A stretch of 64,000 nt of DNA from an uncultured Rhodopila sp. (GTDB taxonomy: Bacteria > Pseudomonadota > Alphaproteobacteria > Acetobacterales > Acetobacteraceae). Position 1 is the first letter of the stretch; each line of letters begins with the position of its first letter. The translations under genes were made by a program, and so were the position numbers. The notes beneath the pieces are model-generated. The model did no database searches. It worked only from the letters and a program-made list of their open reading frames with translations, and was not told the origin of the DNA. The stretch spans positions 62,001 to 126,000 of the forward strand of contig CAINOE010000124.1 in the NCBI GenBank assembly GCA_903851415.1, read 5' to 3'. Below, piece after piece: positions 1-10,974 of this stretch.

Positions 1-831
1 CCCGACCGCGCGAATCGCGCCCCAATGGCCGCCCAGCCGCCGCCCGAGTTCGCGCATGAACCGCACGTTGTCCAACGCCATGATCGCCGCAACGTCCCTG
101 GTCCGCTCGGTCCAGACGATTGCCGAGACGTTCGGCGATCCGCCCGGCTCGGCATCCGCGCTCGGTCCCATCGGCAGCGCGGCGAACGGACCGGCGGGCA
201 GGAAGTGCTCCAGCGCCAGGTCGTGATGCGGCCGTTCATGCGCGATTGCGCAGACGATGCCGGTCTGGTGGTACGGAATCCGGGTCACGGGAATCCCGGC
301 CTGCTCCCGCAGCGGGGAGTTCCGTCCCTCGGCCCCGACGACCAACCGGCTCTGGATGACCGTGCCATCGTCCAGCCGGATAACGACGCCGTCGGCGGAC
401 CGCTCGACCCGGGCCCTGGCGGGCGCGAACAGATGCAGGCCCGGCTGCACCGGAAACCGCGCGTTCAGCGCCTTGCGCAGCGACCGCGCCTCGACCATCC
501 AGCCGAACGGGCGAGGTTCCTCGGCCGCCTCCCGGTGATCGAAATGCACATGCAGCCGCGAGGGCGGGCGGCCGACGCGGCCGTCGGTGACACGGATGTC
601 GCGGATCGGGTTGGGCGGAACATCGAGCACGTCCCACAGTCCGGCGTCGTCGAGCAGATCGCGCGACCCCGCGGCGATGGCGTATGCGCGGCCATCGAAG
701 GCCGGATTCTCCATTGGCGGCAGCGCGGCATAATCGATCACCGCGACACTGACTCCCGCGGCGGCCAAACGGCAGCCGAGCGTGCCGCCGACGGGACCGG
801 CACCCATGATACAGACCTGAACGGACAGCAT
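1..831 (-). CDS. UbiH/UbiF/COQ6-family FAD-dependent hydroxylase, N-terminal part
   Basis: The minus-strand frame from an ATG at 831 stays open to the window edge (277 codons), so the C-terminus is missing. It opens with the dinucleotide-binding motif GAGPVGG of flavoprotein aromatic hydroxylases, and further in has the DDGTVIQSRLVVGAEGRNS segment typical of the UbiH/UbiF/VisC/COQ6 family. That family hydroxylates the ubiquinone precursor ring at the inner membrane. The start lies 5 bp after the ccmE stop, so it is probably read from the ccmCDE transcript. Which ring position it modifies cannot be told from this part, so no symbol is given. Confidence 0.85.
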   Translation of the reverse strand, partial: MLSVQVCIMGAGPVGGTLGCRLAAAGVSVAVIDYAALPPMENPAFDGRAYAIAAGSRDLLDDAGLWDVLDVPPNPIRDIRVTDGRVGRPPSRLHVHFDHREAAEEPRPFGWMVEARSLRKALNARFPVQPGLHLFAPARARVERSADGVVIRLDDGTVIQSRLVVGAEGRNSPLREQAGIPVTRIPYHQTGIVCAIAHERPHHDLALEHFLPAGPFAALPMGPSADAEPGGSPNVSAIVWTERTRDVAAIMALDNVRFMRELGRRLGGHWGAIRAVG

Positions 832-836
832 GCGAT

Positions 837-1346
837 TTACCCCGGCGGTTGTCCGGCGACCTGTTTGACCGGCTCATTCCAGGTGGAGGCCGGCGGCGGC
901 GGTCCGGCGCCCGGGTTCCACCGGCCGGACTTCTTCAGGGCGTCGGCGACTTCCTTGGGCATGTAGGTCTCGTCATGCTTTGCCAAGACCTCGTTGGCGC
1001 GGAATACGCCGTCCGGTTCGCGCGTGCCCATCACGATCACGCCCTGGCCCTCACGGAACAGGTCGGGCAGGATGCCTTTGTAGACCACGGGCACATCGGC
1101 AGACCCGTCGGTGACCTTGAACCGTACGCCGGCGGAACCGGTGGCCGAGGTCCGCTCGACGGTGCCCTGTTCGACCAGGCCGCCGAGGCGAAGCTGCCGG
1201 CCGAAATGCGGTTCCTTCGCCAGGTCGGTTGGCGAGACGAAATATACCAGGTTGTCGCTGAACGCGGTCAGCGTCAGCGCCGCCGCGGACCCGAGTCCGA
1301 CGCCGCAGGCCAGGATCACCAGCATCCGCTTGTGTTTGCGGGTCAT
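837..1346 (-). CDS. ccmE: Cytochrome c maturation protein CcmE (haem chaperone)
   Basis: This 169-aa protein has an N-terminal membrane anchor (about residues 8-29) followed by a periplasmic OB-fold domain. The haem-binding histidine sits in the motif KHDETYMP (His124, with Tyr128 four residues on), the expected CcmE signature. CcmE takes haem from the CcmC/CcmD complex covalently and passes it to the CcmF ligase for attachment to apocytochromes c. The start codon overlaps the stop of ccmD (ATGA), giving a translationally coupled ccmC-ccmD-ccmE operon. ccmF is not the next gene, where a UbiH-like hydroxylase follows instead. Confidence 0.95.
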   Translation of the reverse strand: MTRKHKRMLVILACGVGLGSAAALTLTAFSDNLVYFVSPTDLAKEPHFGRQLRLGGLVEQGTVERTSATGSAGVRFKVTDGSADVPVVYKGILPDLFREGQGVIVMGTREPDGVFRANEVLAKHDETYMPKEVADALKKSGRWNPGAGPPPPASTWNEPVKQVAGQPPG

Positions 1347-1489
1347 GCGTCGCCCCTGTTCCGGCGGGGGTCGATTGCATCCAGCCGGCGCCGGGCGCGG
1401 CGCGCGCGAAACACCGCATCGGTTGCCAGGATCAAAGGCGTGCCCAGCGCGATCACATAGGCAGCCACGATGAACGGCAGGTGGGTCAA
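1343..1489 (-). CDS. ccmD: Haem exporter protein CcmD (48 aa)
   Basis: A 48-codon minus-strand frame between ccmC and ccmE, starting at a TTG that overlaps the ccmC stop (TTGA) and ending in the ATGA overlap with ccmE. The product has one hydrophobic segment near the N-terminus (roughly residues 5-23) followed by an Arg-rich cytoplasmic tail (RARRARRRLDA), the usual layout of CcmD. CcmD is a small membrane protein that helps release holo-CcmE from the CcmABC complex. Its position, size and topology support the call, though sequence conservation in this family is low. Confidence 0.85.
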   Translation of the reverse strand: MTHLPFIVAAYVIALGTPLILATDAVFRARRARRRLDAIDPRRNRGDA

Positions 1490-2274
1490 GACAGCGCCTC
1501 CTGTTCCGACGCGGACGAGGCTTTAGCCATCAGCAGCCCGCGGATTCGCCGCTCCATCACCGCCGCCCGCGTGCGGGTCACCACGATCGCGGCGAACAGC
1601 AGGGTGAACCCGATGGCGGAGAACAGCAGCGGCCACAGCATGCTGGAGGCGATCGTCGGCGCTCCGGTCAGCCCGATGGAGGCCGGCTGATGCAGCGTGT
1701 TCCACCAGTCCACGCTAAACTTGATAATCGGCAAATTGATCACCCCGACCAGCGCCAGGATCGCTCCGGCGCGATAGCCGCGCGCCGGGTCGTCGAACGC
1801 CCGCACCAGCGCAATGTGGCCGAGGTAAAGCAGCAGCAGCACGAACACCGAGGTCAGCCGCGCATCCCAAACCCACCAGGCGCCCCATGTCGGCTTGCCC
1901 CAAAGGCTGCCGGTAGCCAGGCAAACCGCGGTAAACGCCGCCCCGACCGGCCCCAGTTCCACCGCCGCCAGATCGGCCAGCGGATGGCGCCAGACAAGAG
2001 AGATGAAGCTGCAGACCGCCAGCGAGAAATATCCCGCCGAGGCCAGCCAGGCGAAGGGAACATGCACATACATGATGCGCACGGTGTCGCCCTGTTGCCA
2101 GTCGGACGGTGCAAAGAACACGCCCCAGATCAGGGCGCCCGCGGTCAGCAGCACGCCGGGCCAGTACAGCCACGGCAGAACCCGCCCGGACAGCCGCAGA
2201 AACTGGCCGGGGTTGGCGAAGCGATGCAGCACATGCCCCGAACGGGGCGAGGCGGCGGATGAGCGAGCGTCCAC
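1486..2274 (-). CDS. ccmC: Haem exporter/haem-handling protein CcmC
   Basis: A 262-aa polytopic membrane protein with about six hydrophobic segments and the tryptophan-rich motif WGAWWVWDARL (residues 130-140) that defines the haem-handling CcmC/CcmF family. The two flanking histidines expected as haem ligands are visible: His71 in HVPFAW and His195 in WNTLHQ. CcmC loads haem onto CcmE on the periplasmic face. It is the first gene of the ccmC-ccmD-ccmE-ubiH-like minus-strand run and is divergent from the EVE-domain gene, with about 110 bp between the two starts. Confidence 0.95.
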   Translation of the reverse strand: MDARSSAASPRSGHVLHRFANPGQFLRLSGRVLPWLYWPGVLLTAGALIWGVFFAPSDWQQGDTVRIMYVHVPFAWLASAGYFSLAVCSFISLVWRHPLADLAAVELGPVGAAFTAVCLATGSLWGKPTWGAWWVWDARLTSVFVLLLLYLGHIALVRAFDDPARGYRAGAILALVGVINLPIIKFSVDWWNTLHQPASIGLTGAPTIASSMLWPLLFSAIGFTLLFAAIVVTRTRAAVMERRIRGLLMAKASSASEQEALS

Positions 2275-2387
2275 GAATGTCCCTTACCCTATCGCTCCAG
2301 CTCACGAAAGCGCTGGCAACGCCATTGAACAAATCCCGCCGCCGGTGACAAGATCACGCCGCGGCGTTGCGCCGAACCGGAGGCTGG

Positions 2388-2804
2388 ATGACTGGCTATT
2401 GGTTGGTGAAGTCGGAGCCCGATGCGTTTTCATGGGATGATCAGGTTGCCAAACGCGTCGAACCCTGGACCGGTGTGCGGAACCATACGGCGAAGAACAA
2501 CCTGAAGGCCATGCAGGTGGGTGACCGGGCGTTCTTCTACCACTCCAACATCGGCAAGCAGATCGTCGGCATCGTCGAGGTGGTGCGGGAAGCCTATCCC
2601 GACCCGACCGCCGAAAGCGGCGACTGGGTGTGCGTCGATATGAAGGCCGTCCGGCCGTTGCCGAAACCGGTCACCCTGGCGGACATCAAGGCGGACCCCG
2701 GACTCGCGGACCTGCCGCTGGTGCGCCAATCCAGGCTGTCGGTGATGCCGATCTCCAAACCGCATTGGGACAGGCTATGCCGGATGGGCGGATGGAAGCT
2801 TTGA
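2388..2804 (+). CDS. EVE-domain protein (PUA-like, modified-base-binding fold)
   Basis: A 138-aa single-domain protein starting MTGYWLVKSEPDAFSW, the standard opening of the EVE family, and containing the core motifs WTGVRNHTAKNNL and GDRAFFYHSN. EVE domains adopt a PUA-like fold and are thought to bind modified nucleic-acid bases. In proteobacteria the stand-alone form is a widespread housekeeping gene. I chose the ATG at 2388 because family members begin directly at this motif; an in-frame ATG 21 bp earlier adds only unrelated residues. The exact ligand is unknown. Confidence 0.9.
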   Translation: MTGYWLVKSEPDAFSWDDQVAKRVEPWTGVRNHTAKNNLKAMQVGDRAFFYHSNIGKQIVGIVEVVREAYPDPTAESGDWVCVDMKAVRPLPKPVTLADIKADPGLADLPLVRQSRLSVMPISKPHWDRLCRMGGWKL

Positions 2805-2933
2805 TCCAGGGCAATTTGCGGGCGGGTCTGCCGGGTGTCCGCGGGGAAAGATGCATGGGGATTTCCCGGCGCCAGCGGATACCATCGCACCTCGTGCTGG
2901 CAGGTGGCTGCGATTGACGCTAGATTGTGCGTT

Positions 2934-3161
2934 ATGGACAGCGTCAACCCCGCTCAGGGCGATAGCCTCGACGCTCCCTCGGAAACCGAGGCCGATCGGC
3001 AGCATCGCCTCTCCCGCGAAGCCGAGGACATCGCCCGGGCGCGCGCTTCGATCGCTGCCGGCTACTTTGCGACCTCGGCCGAAGTGAATGCCTGGATCGA
3101 CAGCCTGGGCACCGGCAATCCATTGCCGGCGCCCTATCCGCACCATCCCCGGCCGCGTTGA
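2934..3161 (+). CDS. Small antitoxin-like protein (partner of a broken ParE/RelE-type toxin)
   Basis: A 75-aa protein. Its middle part, ARASIAAGYFATSAEVNAWI followed by DSLGTG, resembles short ParD/CC2985-like antitoxins that carry the pattern 'A-hydrophobic-A-G ... EV-x-x-W' before a C-terminal toxin-binding tail. It is followed after 18 bp by a RelE/ParE-type toxin reading frame, the normal antitoxin-first order. With the toxin frameshifted, this gene would be an orphan antitoxin. The family assignment rests on pattern and context rather than strong similarity. Confidence 0.6.
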   Translation: MDSVNPAQGDSLDAPSETEADRQHRLSREAEDIARARASIAAGYFATSAEVNAWIDSLGTGNPLPAPYPHHPRPR

Positions 3162-3179
3162 CCTGACCCGCCATTCCGG

Positions 3180-3492
3180 GTGCCCCGTGAGCTGATATAC
3201 GCGCCCGAGGCGCTCGCCGATCTCGAGGCAGCTACCCGCTGGCTAACTCAGCCAGGATCCGGACCAAGGGCCTGGCGCAGGCTGGCCGCGATTCGGGACA
3301 GCATAGAGCGCCTGCGCGAGCATCCGTGGCTCTGGCCGATCGGCCGCCATACCGGTGTGCGCGAACTGCCCCTGCGAGGGAGGCTGCCGGGCGCTCTACG
3401 AGGTCGTCCCGGATACCGGACACGACGAAACTGCCGGCGACGTGTTGGTGCTGCGGGTCTACGGCCCGGGCCAGGACCGCAGACGCCTCTGA
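3180..3492 (+). pseudogene. ParE/RelE-type toxin, interrupted by a frameshift
   Basis: From a GTG at 3180 the frame reads a ParE/RelE-superfamily N-terminus (RELIYAPEALADLEAATRW, later RLREHPWLWPIG and GVRELP). The expected C-terminal half (CRALYEVVPDTG, then DVLVLRVYGPGQDRRRL, stop at 3492) is in a different frame. The switch falls near 3370 in a CCCC run, where one extra C would explain it. Without it the protein would be about 103 aa, the family norm. Either the toxin is inactivated or there is a base-call error. Confidence 0.7.
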
Positions 3493-3744
3493 TCCCGCGC
3501 CTTCGCACCCACCGATTCGGCTCGCCCGGCCGCTTCCTGTCGGCGGACGGACGATTTATTATCTGCGCGACGCACGGTGCCGAGTTCACAATCAGTAGCG
3601 GAACGTGTATCTCGGGTCCGTGCAAGGGCGATCAATTGACATCGGTCAATGTGCTAATCCGCAATGGCGTGATTCATGTCCCGCCCGGCGTTTGAAAACG
3701 CCGCATAACCGGTGTGGCCACCAGGGAAGTAAGGAAACAGATCC

Positions 3745-5694
<1,950 letters not shown>

Positions 5695-6061
5695 GACCGG
5701 AAAGCGGGGAAGCGAGCGGCGCCGAACGGTTTGCGTGGCCCGCTCCCCGCGCTTTGGCTTACTCTTATAGCCATGGGGAGAGGCCTGTCATGACGGTGAG
5801 TGCGGGTAGTTTTGAGTCGGTTATCTCACCATATGAGAACGTGGTTCAAAATAATCACCACTCGGTCTAGTGGATCAGCCTTCCAACTTTTGATACATCT
5901 CGCGGGCGTGTTTCAGGCTGCTGCCAGTATTTCTCCCTGGCGCGTAAGTCTCGTTTACTCGATGATACTCTGACACGGGAGCGGGCAGCAGTCGCGCGCG
6001 GCCGTGTGCGCCTTGTTGCCATCGGCGGGGCGTTTTTGATGCACTGATTGAGGTGATGAGT
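5695..6061. other. Non-coding stretch between acsA and the efflux operon
   Basis: I find no convincing gene here. Just after the acsA stop (about 5700-5756) an imperfect inverted repeat (AAAGCGGGGAAGCG against CGCTCCCCGCGCTTT) could act as a terminator. The rest is less GC-rich and should hold the promoter of the downstream RND operon, but no clear -35/-10 or operator stands out. A strong Shine-Dalgarno (GAGGTGAT, 6050-6057) precedes the next gene. Confidence 0.5.
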
Positions 6062-7213
6062 ATGACGGAGACGAGCCGGATCGTCCTGCGTTCGCCCAAC
6101 CGCGTATGGGCGGCCGCGGCGCTATGCGCCGTCATGGCCGCTCCGCTCGGCGCCGAAGCGCAAACCCCGGCGGAGCCGGCCGCCGTCCCGGTCTCGGTCG
6201 AGAAAATCACCCGGCAGGACGTGCCGATATGGCTGCGTGGCCTGGGCACCGTTCAGGCCAATTATTCGGTCCAGTTGCGGCCAAGGGTGGACGGCACGCT
6301 GACGGAAGTTCCTGTCAAGGAGGGGCAGGACGTCAAGCAGGGCGACCTGCTCGCCGTCATCGACCCGCGACCGTACAAGGCCATCCTCGACGCCGCGATC
6401 GCCAAGAAGCAGCAGGATCAGGCGCAGCTCGTGAACGCGCAGATGGATCTCGCGCGCTACGCCTCATTGGTCCGGCAGGATTTCGCCTCGCGCCAGCAGC
6501 TCGACACGCAGCAGGCGATGGTCAAGCAGTTCACCGCCGCCATCGCCGGGGATGACGCCCAGATCGAGACGGCGCAGCTCAATCTCAGCTTCTGCTACAT
6601 CACCGCCCCGTTCGACGGGCGGATCGGACTGCGCAATGTCGATCCGGGGAACGTCGTTCATTCGGCCGAACTGGCGCCGATCCTGTCCATGACCCAGGTC
6701 CAGCCGATCGCGGTTACCTTTACCCTGCCGCAGGATACGCTGCCGGCGATCACCCGGGCGATGGCGCAGCATCCGCTCGAGGTCGTCGTCTATGCCGGCG
6801 ACAACAAGACCGAGCTCGACCGCGGCGTTCTGCTGACCGCCGACAACAGCATCGACGCCACGACGGGCACGATCAAGCTGAAGGCGACCTTTGCCAACGC
6901 GCAGCGCGCGCTCTGGCCAGGCCAGTTCGTCAACGCAAGGCTTTTGCTGGGCACCGACACCAATGTCGCCGCCGTCCCGGCACCGGCCGTGCAGCACGGT
7001 CCAAATGGTCTGTTCGTCTATCAGCTGGGGCAGAACGACACCGTCACGGTCCAGCCGATTCAAGTCGCCCGGCAGGAAGGCGACGTCTATGTTGTCGCCA
7101 GCGGGCTGGACCCGGGAGCGACCGTCGTGACCGCCGGCCAATCCAGGCTGCAGGCCGGCACCCATGTCACGGTCCGGGAGGCTGCCGCCCAACAAGCCAA
7201 ATCAGGCAGCTAG
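6062..7213 (+). CDS. RND efflux periplasmic adaptor (membrane fusion protein)
   Basis: About 383 aa with a signal peptide (hydrophobic stretch WAAAALCAVMAAPLGAEA) and the MdtA/MexA-type order: lipoyl half-motif VQLRPRVDGTLTEVPVKEGQDVKQGDLL, alpha-helical hairpin, second lipoyl half (FCYITAPFDGRIGLRNVDPGN), then beta-barrel and membrane-proximal domains. It bridges the inner-membrane pump encoded 15 bp downstream to an outer-membrane channel that is not in the window. In-frame GTG and ATG codons at 6053 and 6056 overlap the Shine-Dalgarno, so I prefer the ATG at 6062. Substrate unknown. Confidence 0.92.
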   Translation: MTETSRIVLRSPNRVWAAAALCAVMAAPLGAEAQTPAEPAAVPVSVEKITRQDVPIWLRGLGTVQANYSVQLRPRVDGTLTEVPVKEGQDVKQGDLLAVIDPRPYKAILDAAIAKKQQDQAQLVNAQMDLARYASLVRQDFASRQQLDTQQAMVKQFTAAIAGDDAQIETAQLNLSFCYITAPFDGRIGLRNVDPGNVVHSAELAPILSMTQVQPIAVTFTLPQDTLPAITRAMAQHPLEVVVYAGDNKTELDRGVLLTADNSIDATTGTIKLKATFANAQRALWPGQFVNARLLLGTDTNVAAVPAPAVQHGPNGLFVYQLGQNDTVTVQPIQVARQEGDVYVVASGLDPGATVVTAGQSRLQAGTHVTVREAAAQQAKSGS

Positions 7214-7228
7214 GGGAACGCGCGCGCC

Positions 7229-10200
7229 ATGAGCATCTCCACTCCGTTCATCCGCCGGCCGGTCGCGACCTCGCTGCTGACCGCCGCCCTGGTGCTTGTC
7301 GGGCTGGCCGCCTACCCGTTCCTGCCGGTGGCGCCGCTGCCGCGCGTCGAGTTTCCCACCATCTCCGTCTCCGCCAGCTATCCCGGCGCCAGTCCGGAGA
7401 CGATGGCCAGCACCGTCGCGCAACCGCTGGAAAAACAGTTCGCGCAGATAGCCGGGTTGGCCCAGCTCACATCGGTCAGTGTGCTGGGCCAATCGCAGAT
7501 CACGCTGCAATTCGACCTGGAACGGGACATCGACGCCGCGGCCGGCGACGTGCAGGCGGCGATCAATGCCGCCAGCGGCCAGTTGCCGAAGGCGCTGCCC
7601 TCGGCCCCGACCTACCGGAAGATCAACCCGTCCGACTCGCCGATACTGATTCTGGCCGTGCAGTCGGATGAGGTGCCGCTGATCAATGTGGACGAATACG
7701 CCGACGTCGTGCTGTCGCAGCAATTGTCGCAGATCTCCGGCGTCTCCCAGGTGCTGATCGGCGGCGAGCAGAAGCGCGCGGTGCGCGTCCAGGTCGATCC
7801 GGCGAAGCTCGCGGCCATGGGCATGACCCTGGAGGATGTGCGCGGCGTGCTGGTCAACGCCACCGTCGATTCGCCGAAGGGCACGGTCGATACGCCGAAC
7901 CGGTCGTTCGCGGTCTACGACAACGACCAGTTGACCAAGGCGGCTGAATACGACGACGTCATTCTGGCCTGGCGCAACGGCGCTCCGGTGCGGGTGCGCG
8001 ACATCGGCCGCGCCGTCGACGGGCCGGAGAACCAGCTTCTGGCCGCCTGGCAGAACGGCAAGCGCGGCATCCTGCTGGTCGTGTTCAAGCAGCCCGGCGC
8101 CAACGTCATCGACACGGTGGAGAAGATCAAGGCCGCGCTGCCGCATCTGGAGGCGTCGATTCCGCCATCCATCCACGTCAACGTCATCATGGACCGGACG
8201 CTGACGATCCGCGCCTCGGTGGCCGACGTGCAGTTCACCCTGATCCTGTCCATCACCCTGGTGGTGATGGTCATCTTCCTGTTCCTGCGCAGCCTCTGGG
8301 CGACCATCATCCCTTCGATAACCGTGCCGGTGGCGCTGATCTGCACCTTCGCAGCGATGTACCTGCTGGGCTTCAGCGTGGACAATTTGTCGCTGATGGC
8401 ATTGACGATCGCCGTCGGCTTCGTCGTGGACGATGCCATCGTCATGCTGGAAAACATCTTCCGGCACATCGAGCACGGCATGGACCCGATGGAGGCCGCG
8501 CTGAAGGGCGCCGGCGAAATCGGCTTCACGATCGTGTCGATCAGCTTCTCCCTGGTCGCGGTGTTCATCCCGCTGTTGTTGATGGGCGGAATCGTCGGCC
8601 GCCTGTTCCGCGAGTTCGCGCTGACCATTACCATCGCGGTGCTGCTGTCGGCCTTCATCTCGTTGACGCTGACGCCGATGATGTGCTCGCGATTCCTGAA
8701 GCATCACACCGGCACGCACAACCTGGCTTACCGGATGGTCGAGGGCTTCTTCGAGTCGCTTGTCGGCGGGTATCGCCGCACCCTGGATATCGCGCTGAAG
8801 TTCAAGTTCATCACCCTGATGGTGTTCTTTGCGACGGTTTGCACCACCGGCTACCTGTATTACGTCATCCCCAAGGGGTTCTTTCCGGCGCAGGACACCG
8901 GCGTGGTATTTGGCACGACCGAAGGCGCGCAGGACATCTCGTTCGGTCAGATGTCGGAGATCCAGCGCAAACTGGACGAGATTGTCATGGCGGATCCGGA
9001 CACCGAGGGCTTCGGCGCCACGGTCGGTGCCGGCGTCGGCGGGCAGACCGGCAACAACGGCGTGATCTATATCGCGCTCAAGCCCTGGGACCAGCGTGTC
9101 GGCGGAACCGCGCAGCAGTATATCGCCCGGTTGCGGCCGAAATTCGCCGAGGTGTCAGGCGGAGCCGCGACCTTGCAGGCAGCACAGGACATACGCGTTG
9201 GCGGGCGGCGGACCAAGGCGGAGTTCCAATACACGTTGCAGGATGCCAACTTCGACGAGTTGTTTGAATGGGGTCCGAAAGTGCTGGCAAAGCTGCAGGC
9301 ACTGCCGATGCTGCGCGATGTCAGCACGGACCAGCAGACTGGTGGGACGACCGTCACCCTGACGATCGACCGCGACAAGGCAGCGCGGTTCGGCGTGCAG
9401 CCTCAGGTGATCGACGACACGATCTATGATGCGTTCGGCCAGCGGCAGGTCACGCAATATTTCAGCCAGGTGAACTCCTACCACCTGATCCTGGAAGTGA
9501 CGCCGGGCGCGGCGTCGGATGTGGAGACTCTGAACAATCTCTATGTCCACTCGAATACCGGGCAGACGGTGCCGCTCTCGGCCTTCGCTACGTGGTCCAC
9601 AGCGCCGGTTCAGCCGCTGTCGATCAGTCATCAGAGCCAGTTTCCCGCGGTGACGATCTCCTTCAACCTGGCGCGGGGCGCCGCGCTGGGTCAGGCGGTC
9701 GATGCGATCACTGCGGCGGTGCGGGACATCAACACGCCGCTGACGGTGCAAAGCTCGTTCCAGGGGACGGCGCAAGCGTTCCAGTCATCGCTCGCCAGCC
9801 AGCCCTACCTGATCGCCGCGGCTGTGATCACGGTCTATATTATCCTCGGCATCCTGTATGAGAGCTACATCCTGCCTCTGACGATCCTGTCGACCTTGCC
9901 GTCAGCCGGTGTCGGCGCGCTGCTCATGCTGATCCTGTTCCATTACGAACTGACCGTGATCGCGCTGATCGGCATCATCCTGCTGATCGGCATCGTCAAG
10001 AAGAACGGCATCATGATGGTGGATTTCGCCATCACGGCCGAGCGCCGCGATGGCGCGACGCCTCTGGCGGCGATCCGACAGGCCTGCCTGCTGCGGTTCC
10101 GGCCGATTTTCATGACGACGATGGCGGCGATGCTGGCGGGAATCCCGCTGATGGTCGGCAGCGGCGCCGGGTCCGAACTGCGCCGGCCGCTCGGGTTTGC

Positions 10201-10351
10201 CATGGTCGGCGGATTGGCGCTGAGTCAGATCCTGACGCTGTATACGACACCCGTAATCTATCTTTACCTGGACAAGCTACAGCATTGGCTGGCACCGCGG
10301 CGTGCCCGGATGCCGGCGCTGGCGGCGAAGATGGGGGTGGAGGCGGACTGA
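7229..10351 (+). CDS. RND-family multidrug efflux pump, inner-membrane component
   Basis: A 1040-aa HAE1-type RND transporter of normal length: N-terminal TM1 (MSISTPFIRRPVATSLLTAALVLVG split into cytoplasmic tail and helix), two large periplasmic loops and twelve membrane helices. The proton-relay aspartate pair is visible in TM4 (VGFVVDDAIVMLEN). It is closest in feel to the MdtB/MdtC group (opening SISTPFIRRPVATSLL). It pairs with the adaptor gene just upstream. No TolC-like gene follows, so an outer-membrane partner must be encoded elsewhere. Confidence 0.95.
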   Translation: MSISTPFIRRPVATSLLTAALVLVGLAAYPFLPVAPLPRVEFPTISVSASYPGASPETMASTVAQPLEKQFAQIAGLAQLTSVSVLGQSQITLQFDLERDIDAAAGDVQAAINAASGQLPKALPSAPTYRKINPSDSPILILAVQSDEVPLINVDEYADVVLSQQLSQISGVSQVLIGGEQKRAVRVQVDPAKLAAMGMTLEDVRGVLVNATVDSPKGTVDTPNRSFAVYDNDQLTKAAEYDDVILAWRNGAPVRVRDIGRAVDGPENQLLAAWQNGKRGILLVVFKQPGANVIDTVEKIKAALPHLEASIPPSIHVNVIMDRTLTIRASVADVQFTLILSITLVVMVIFLFLRSLWATIIPSITVPVALICTFAAMYLLGFSVDNLSLMALTIAVGFVVDDAIVMLENIFRHIEHGMDPMEAALKGAGEIGFTIVSISFSLVAVFIPLLLMGGIVGRLFREFALTITIAVLLSAFISLTLTPMMCSRFLKHHTGTHNLAYRMVEGFFESLVGGYRRTLDIALKFKFITLMVFFATVCTTGYLYYVIPKGFFPAQDTGVVFGTTEGAQDISFGQMSEIQRKLDEIVMADPDTEGFGATVGAGVGGQTGNNGVIYIALKPWDQRVGGTAQQYIARLRPKFAEVSGGAATLQAAQDIRVGGRRTKAEFQYTLQDANFDELFEWGPKVLAKLQALPMLRDVSTDQQTGGTTVTLTIDRDKAARFGVQPQVIDDTIYDAFGQRQVTQYFSQVNSYHLILEVTPGAASDVETLNNLYVHSNTGQTVPLSAFATWSTAPVQPLSISHQSQFPAVTISFNLARGAALGQAVDAITAAVRDINTPLTVQSSFQGTAQAFQSSLASQPYLIAAAVITVYIILGILYESYILPLTILSTLPSAGVGALLMLILFHYELTVIALIGIILLIGIVKKNGIMMVDFAITAERRDGATPLAAIRQACLLRFRPIFMTTMAAMLAGIPLMVGSGAGSELRRPLGFAMVGGLALSQILTLYTTPVIYLYLDKLQHWLAPRRARMPALAAKMGVEAD

Positions 10352-10974
10352 GGCCTGGTTCCCGCAGTACCGGCAGCCTGGCGGCCGCCCGCCTATCCGG
10401 TTACGCCGGCAGCCGAACCGCGGGCGGCTCGTTAACGCTCCTCACCGCGGTGCCGCGATAGAGACTTTGCGCATTGCAGCCGGTGATCCGCCTGTGAAGG
10501 GCGACCAACTCCAGTGGGCACGCCAGAGCATTTTCAGGCTGACTGGAATCGTGGCGAGGACCCTGTTCGTCATGGCCCGGCTTGTCCGGGCCACCTATCG
10601 CGGCAGGGTGCTGGCACAGGTGGCCCGGACAAGCCGGGCCATGACGGTGTGGCAGCGTCCGCCGCCTTTCCAGTCAGCCTGAACACGCCCCAGCGAGCGA
10701 TCCGGACGCCCCGCAAGGTTGCGTCAGAGGAGTGTGAAGTCGTTCAGTCTTTGGAGGCCGCAACAAAATCGTGAAATCATGCCTGGCGGCTGCCGCTTGA
10801 CGTTTAAGTCAGGCTTGATAACTTGACCTGTAGTTGAACCGCTGTTGGGTATTTCTTTATTCAGTTGATATGCTGTTTCTCCCCAACAGCGGGTTCCGGA
10901 AAATCGCTTCCGCTTTTTGCGGAACAATCAGGCTTGGATTGGTTCCTCTCAAGAGTCATCGAGCATTTATCGCC
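10352..10974. other. Non-coding stretch with a perfect palindrome
   Basis: No supported gene in about 620 bp between the efflux pump and the UPF0149 gene. Its main feature is the 28-bp perfect inverted repeat listed separately (10569-10645). The last 150 bp are AT-richer and probably carry the promoter of the following gene. Open frames crossing the region have no family features or ribosome-binding sites. Confidence 0.5.
10569..10645. repeat. Perfect 28-bp inverted repeat with 21-nt loop
   Basis: The arms 10569-10596 and 10618-10645 are exact reverse complements. The outer end is GTCATGGCCCGG and the structure closes with CCGGGCCATGAC. It begins with the same GTCATGGC core as the shorter hairpins at 30850-30877 and (in part) 53479-53501, suggesting a dispersed REP-like intergenic palindrome. 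It could also terminate transcription, but no T-run follows. Confidence 0.8.

Noticed and set aside
7202-8719. Long minus-strand open frame antisense to the RND pump
   Set aside because: His/Asp/Arg-rich translation without domains, no ribosome-binding site; a GC-driven shadow of the pump gene.
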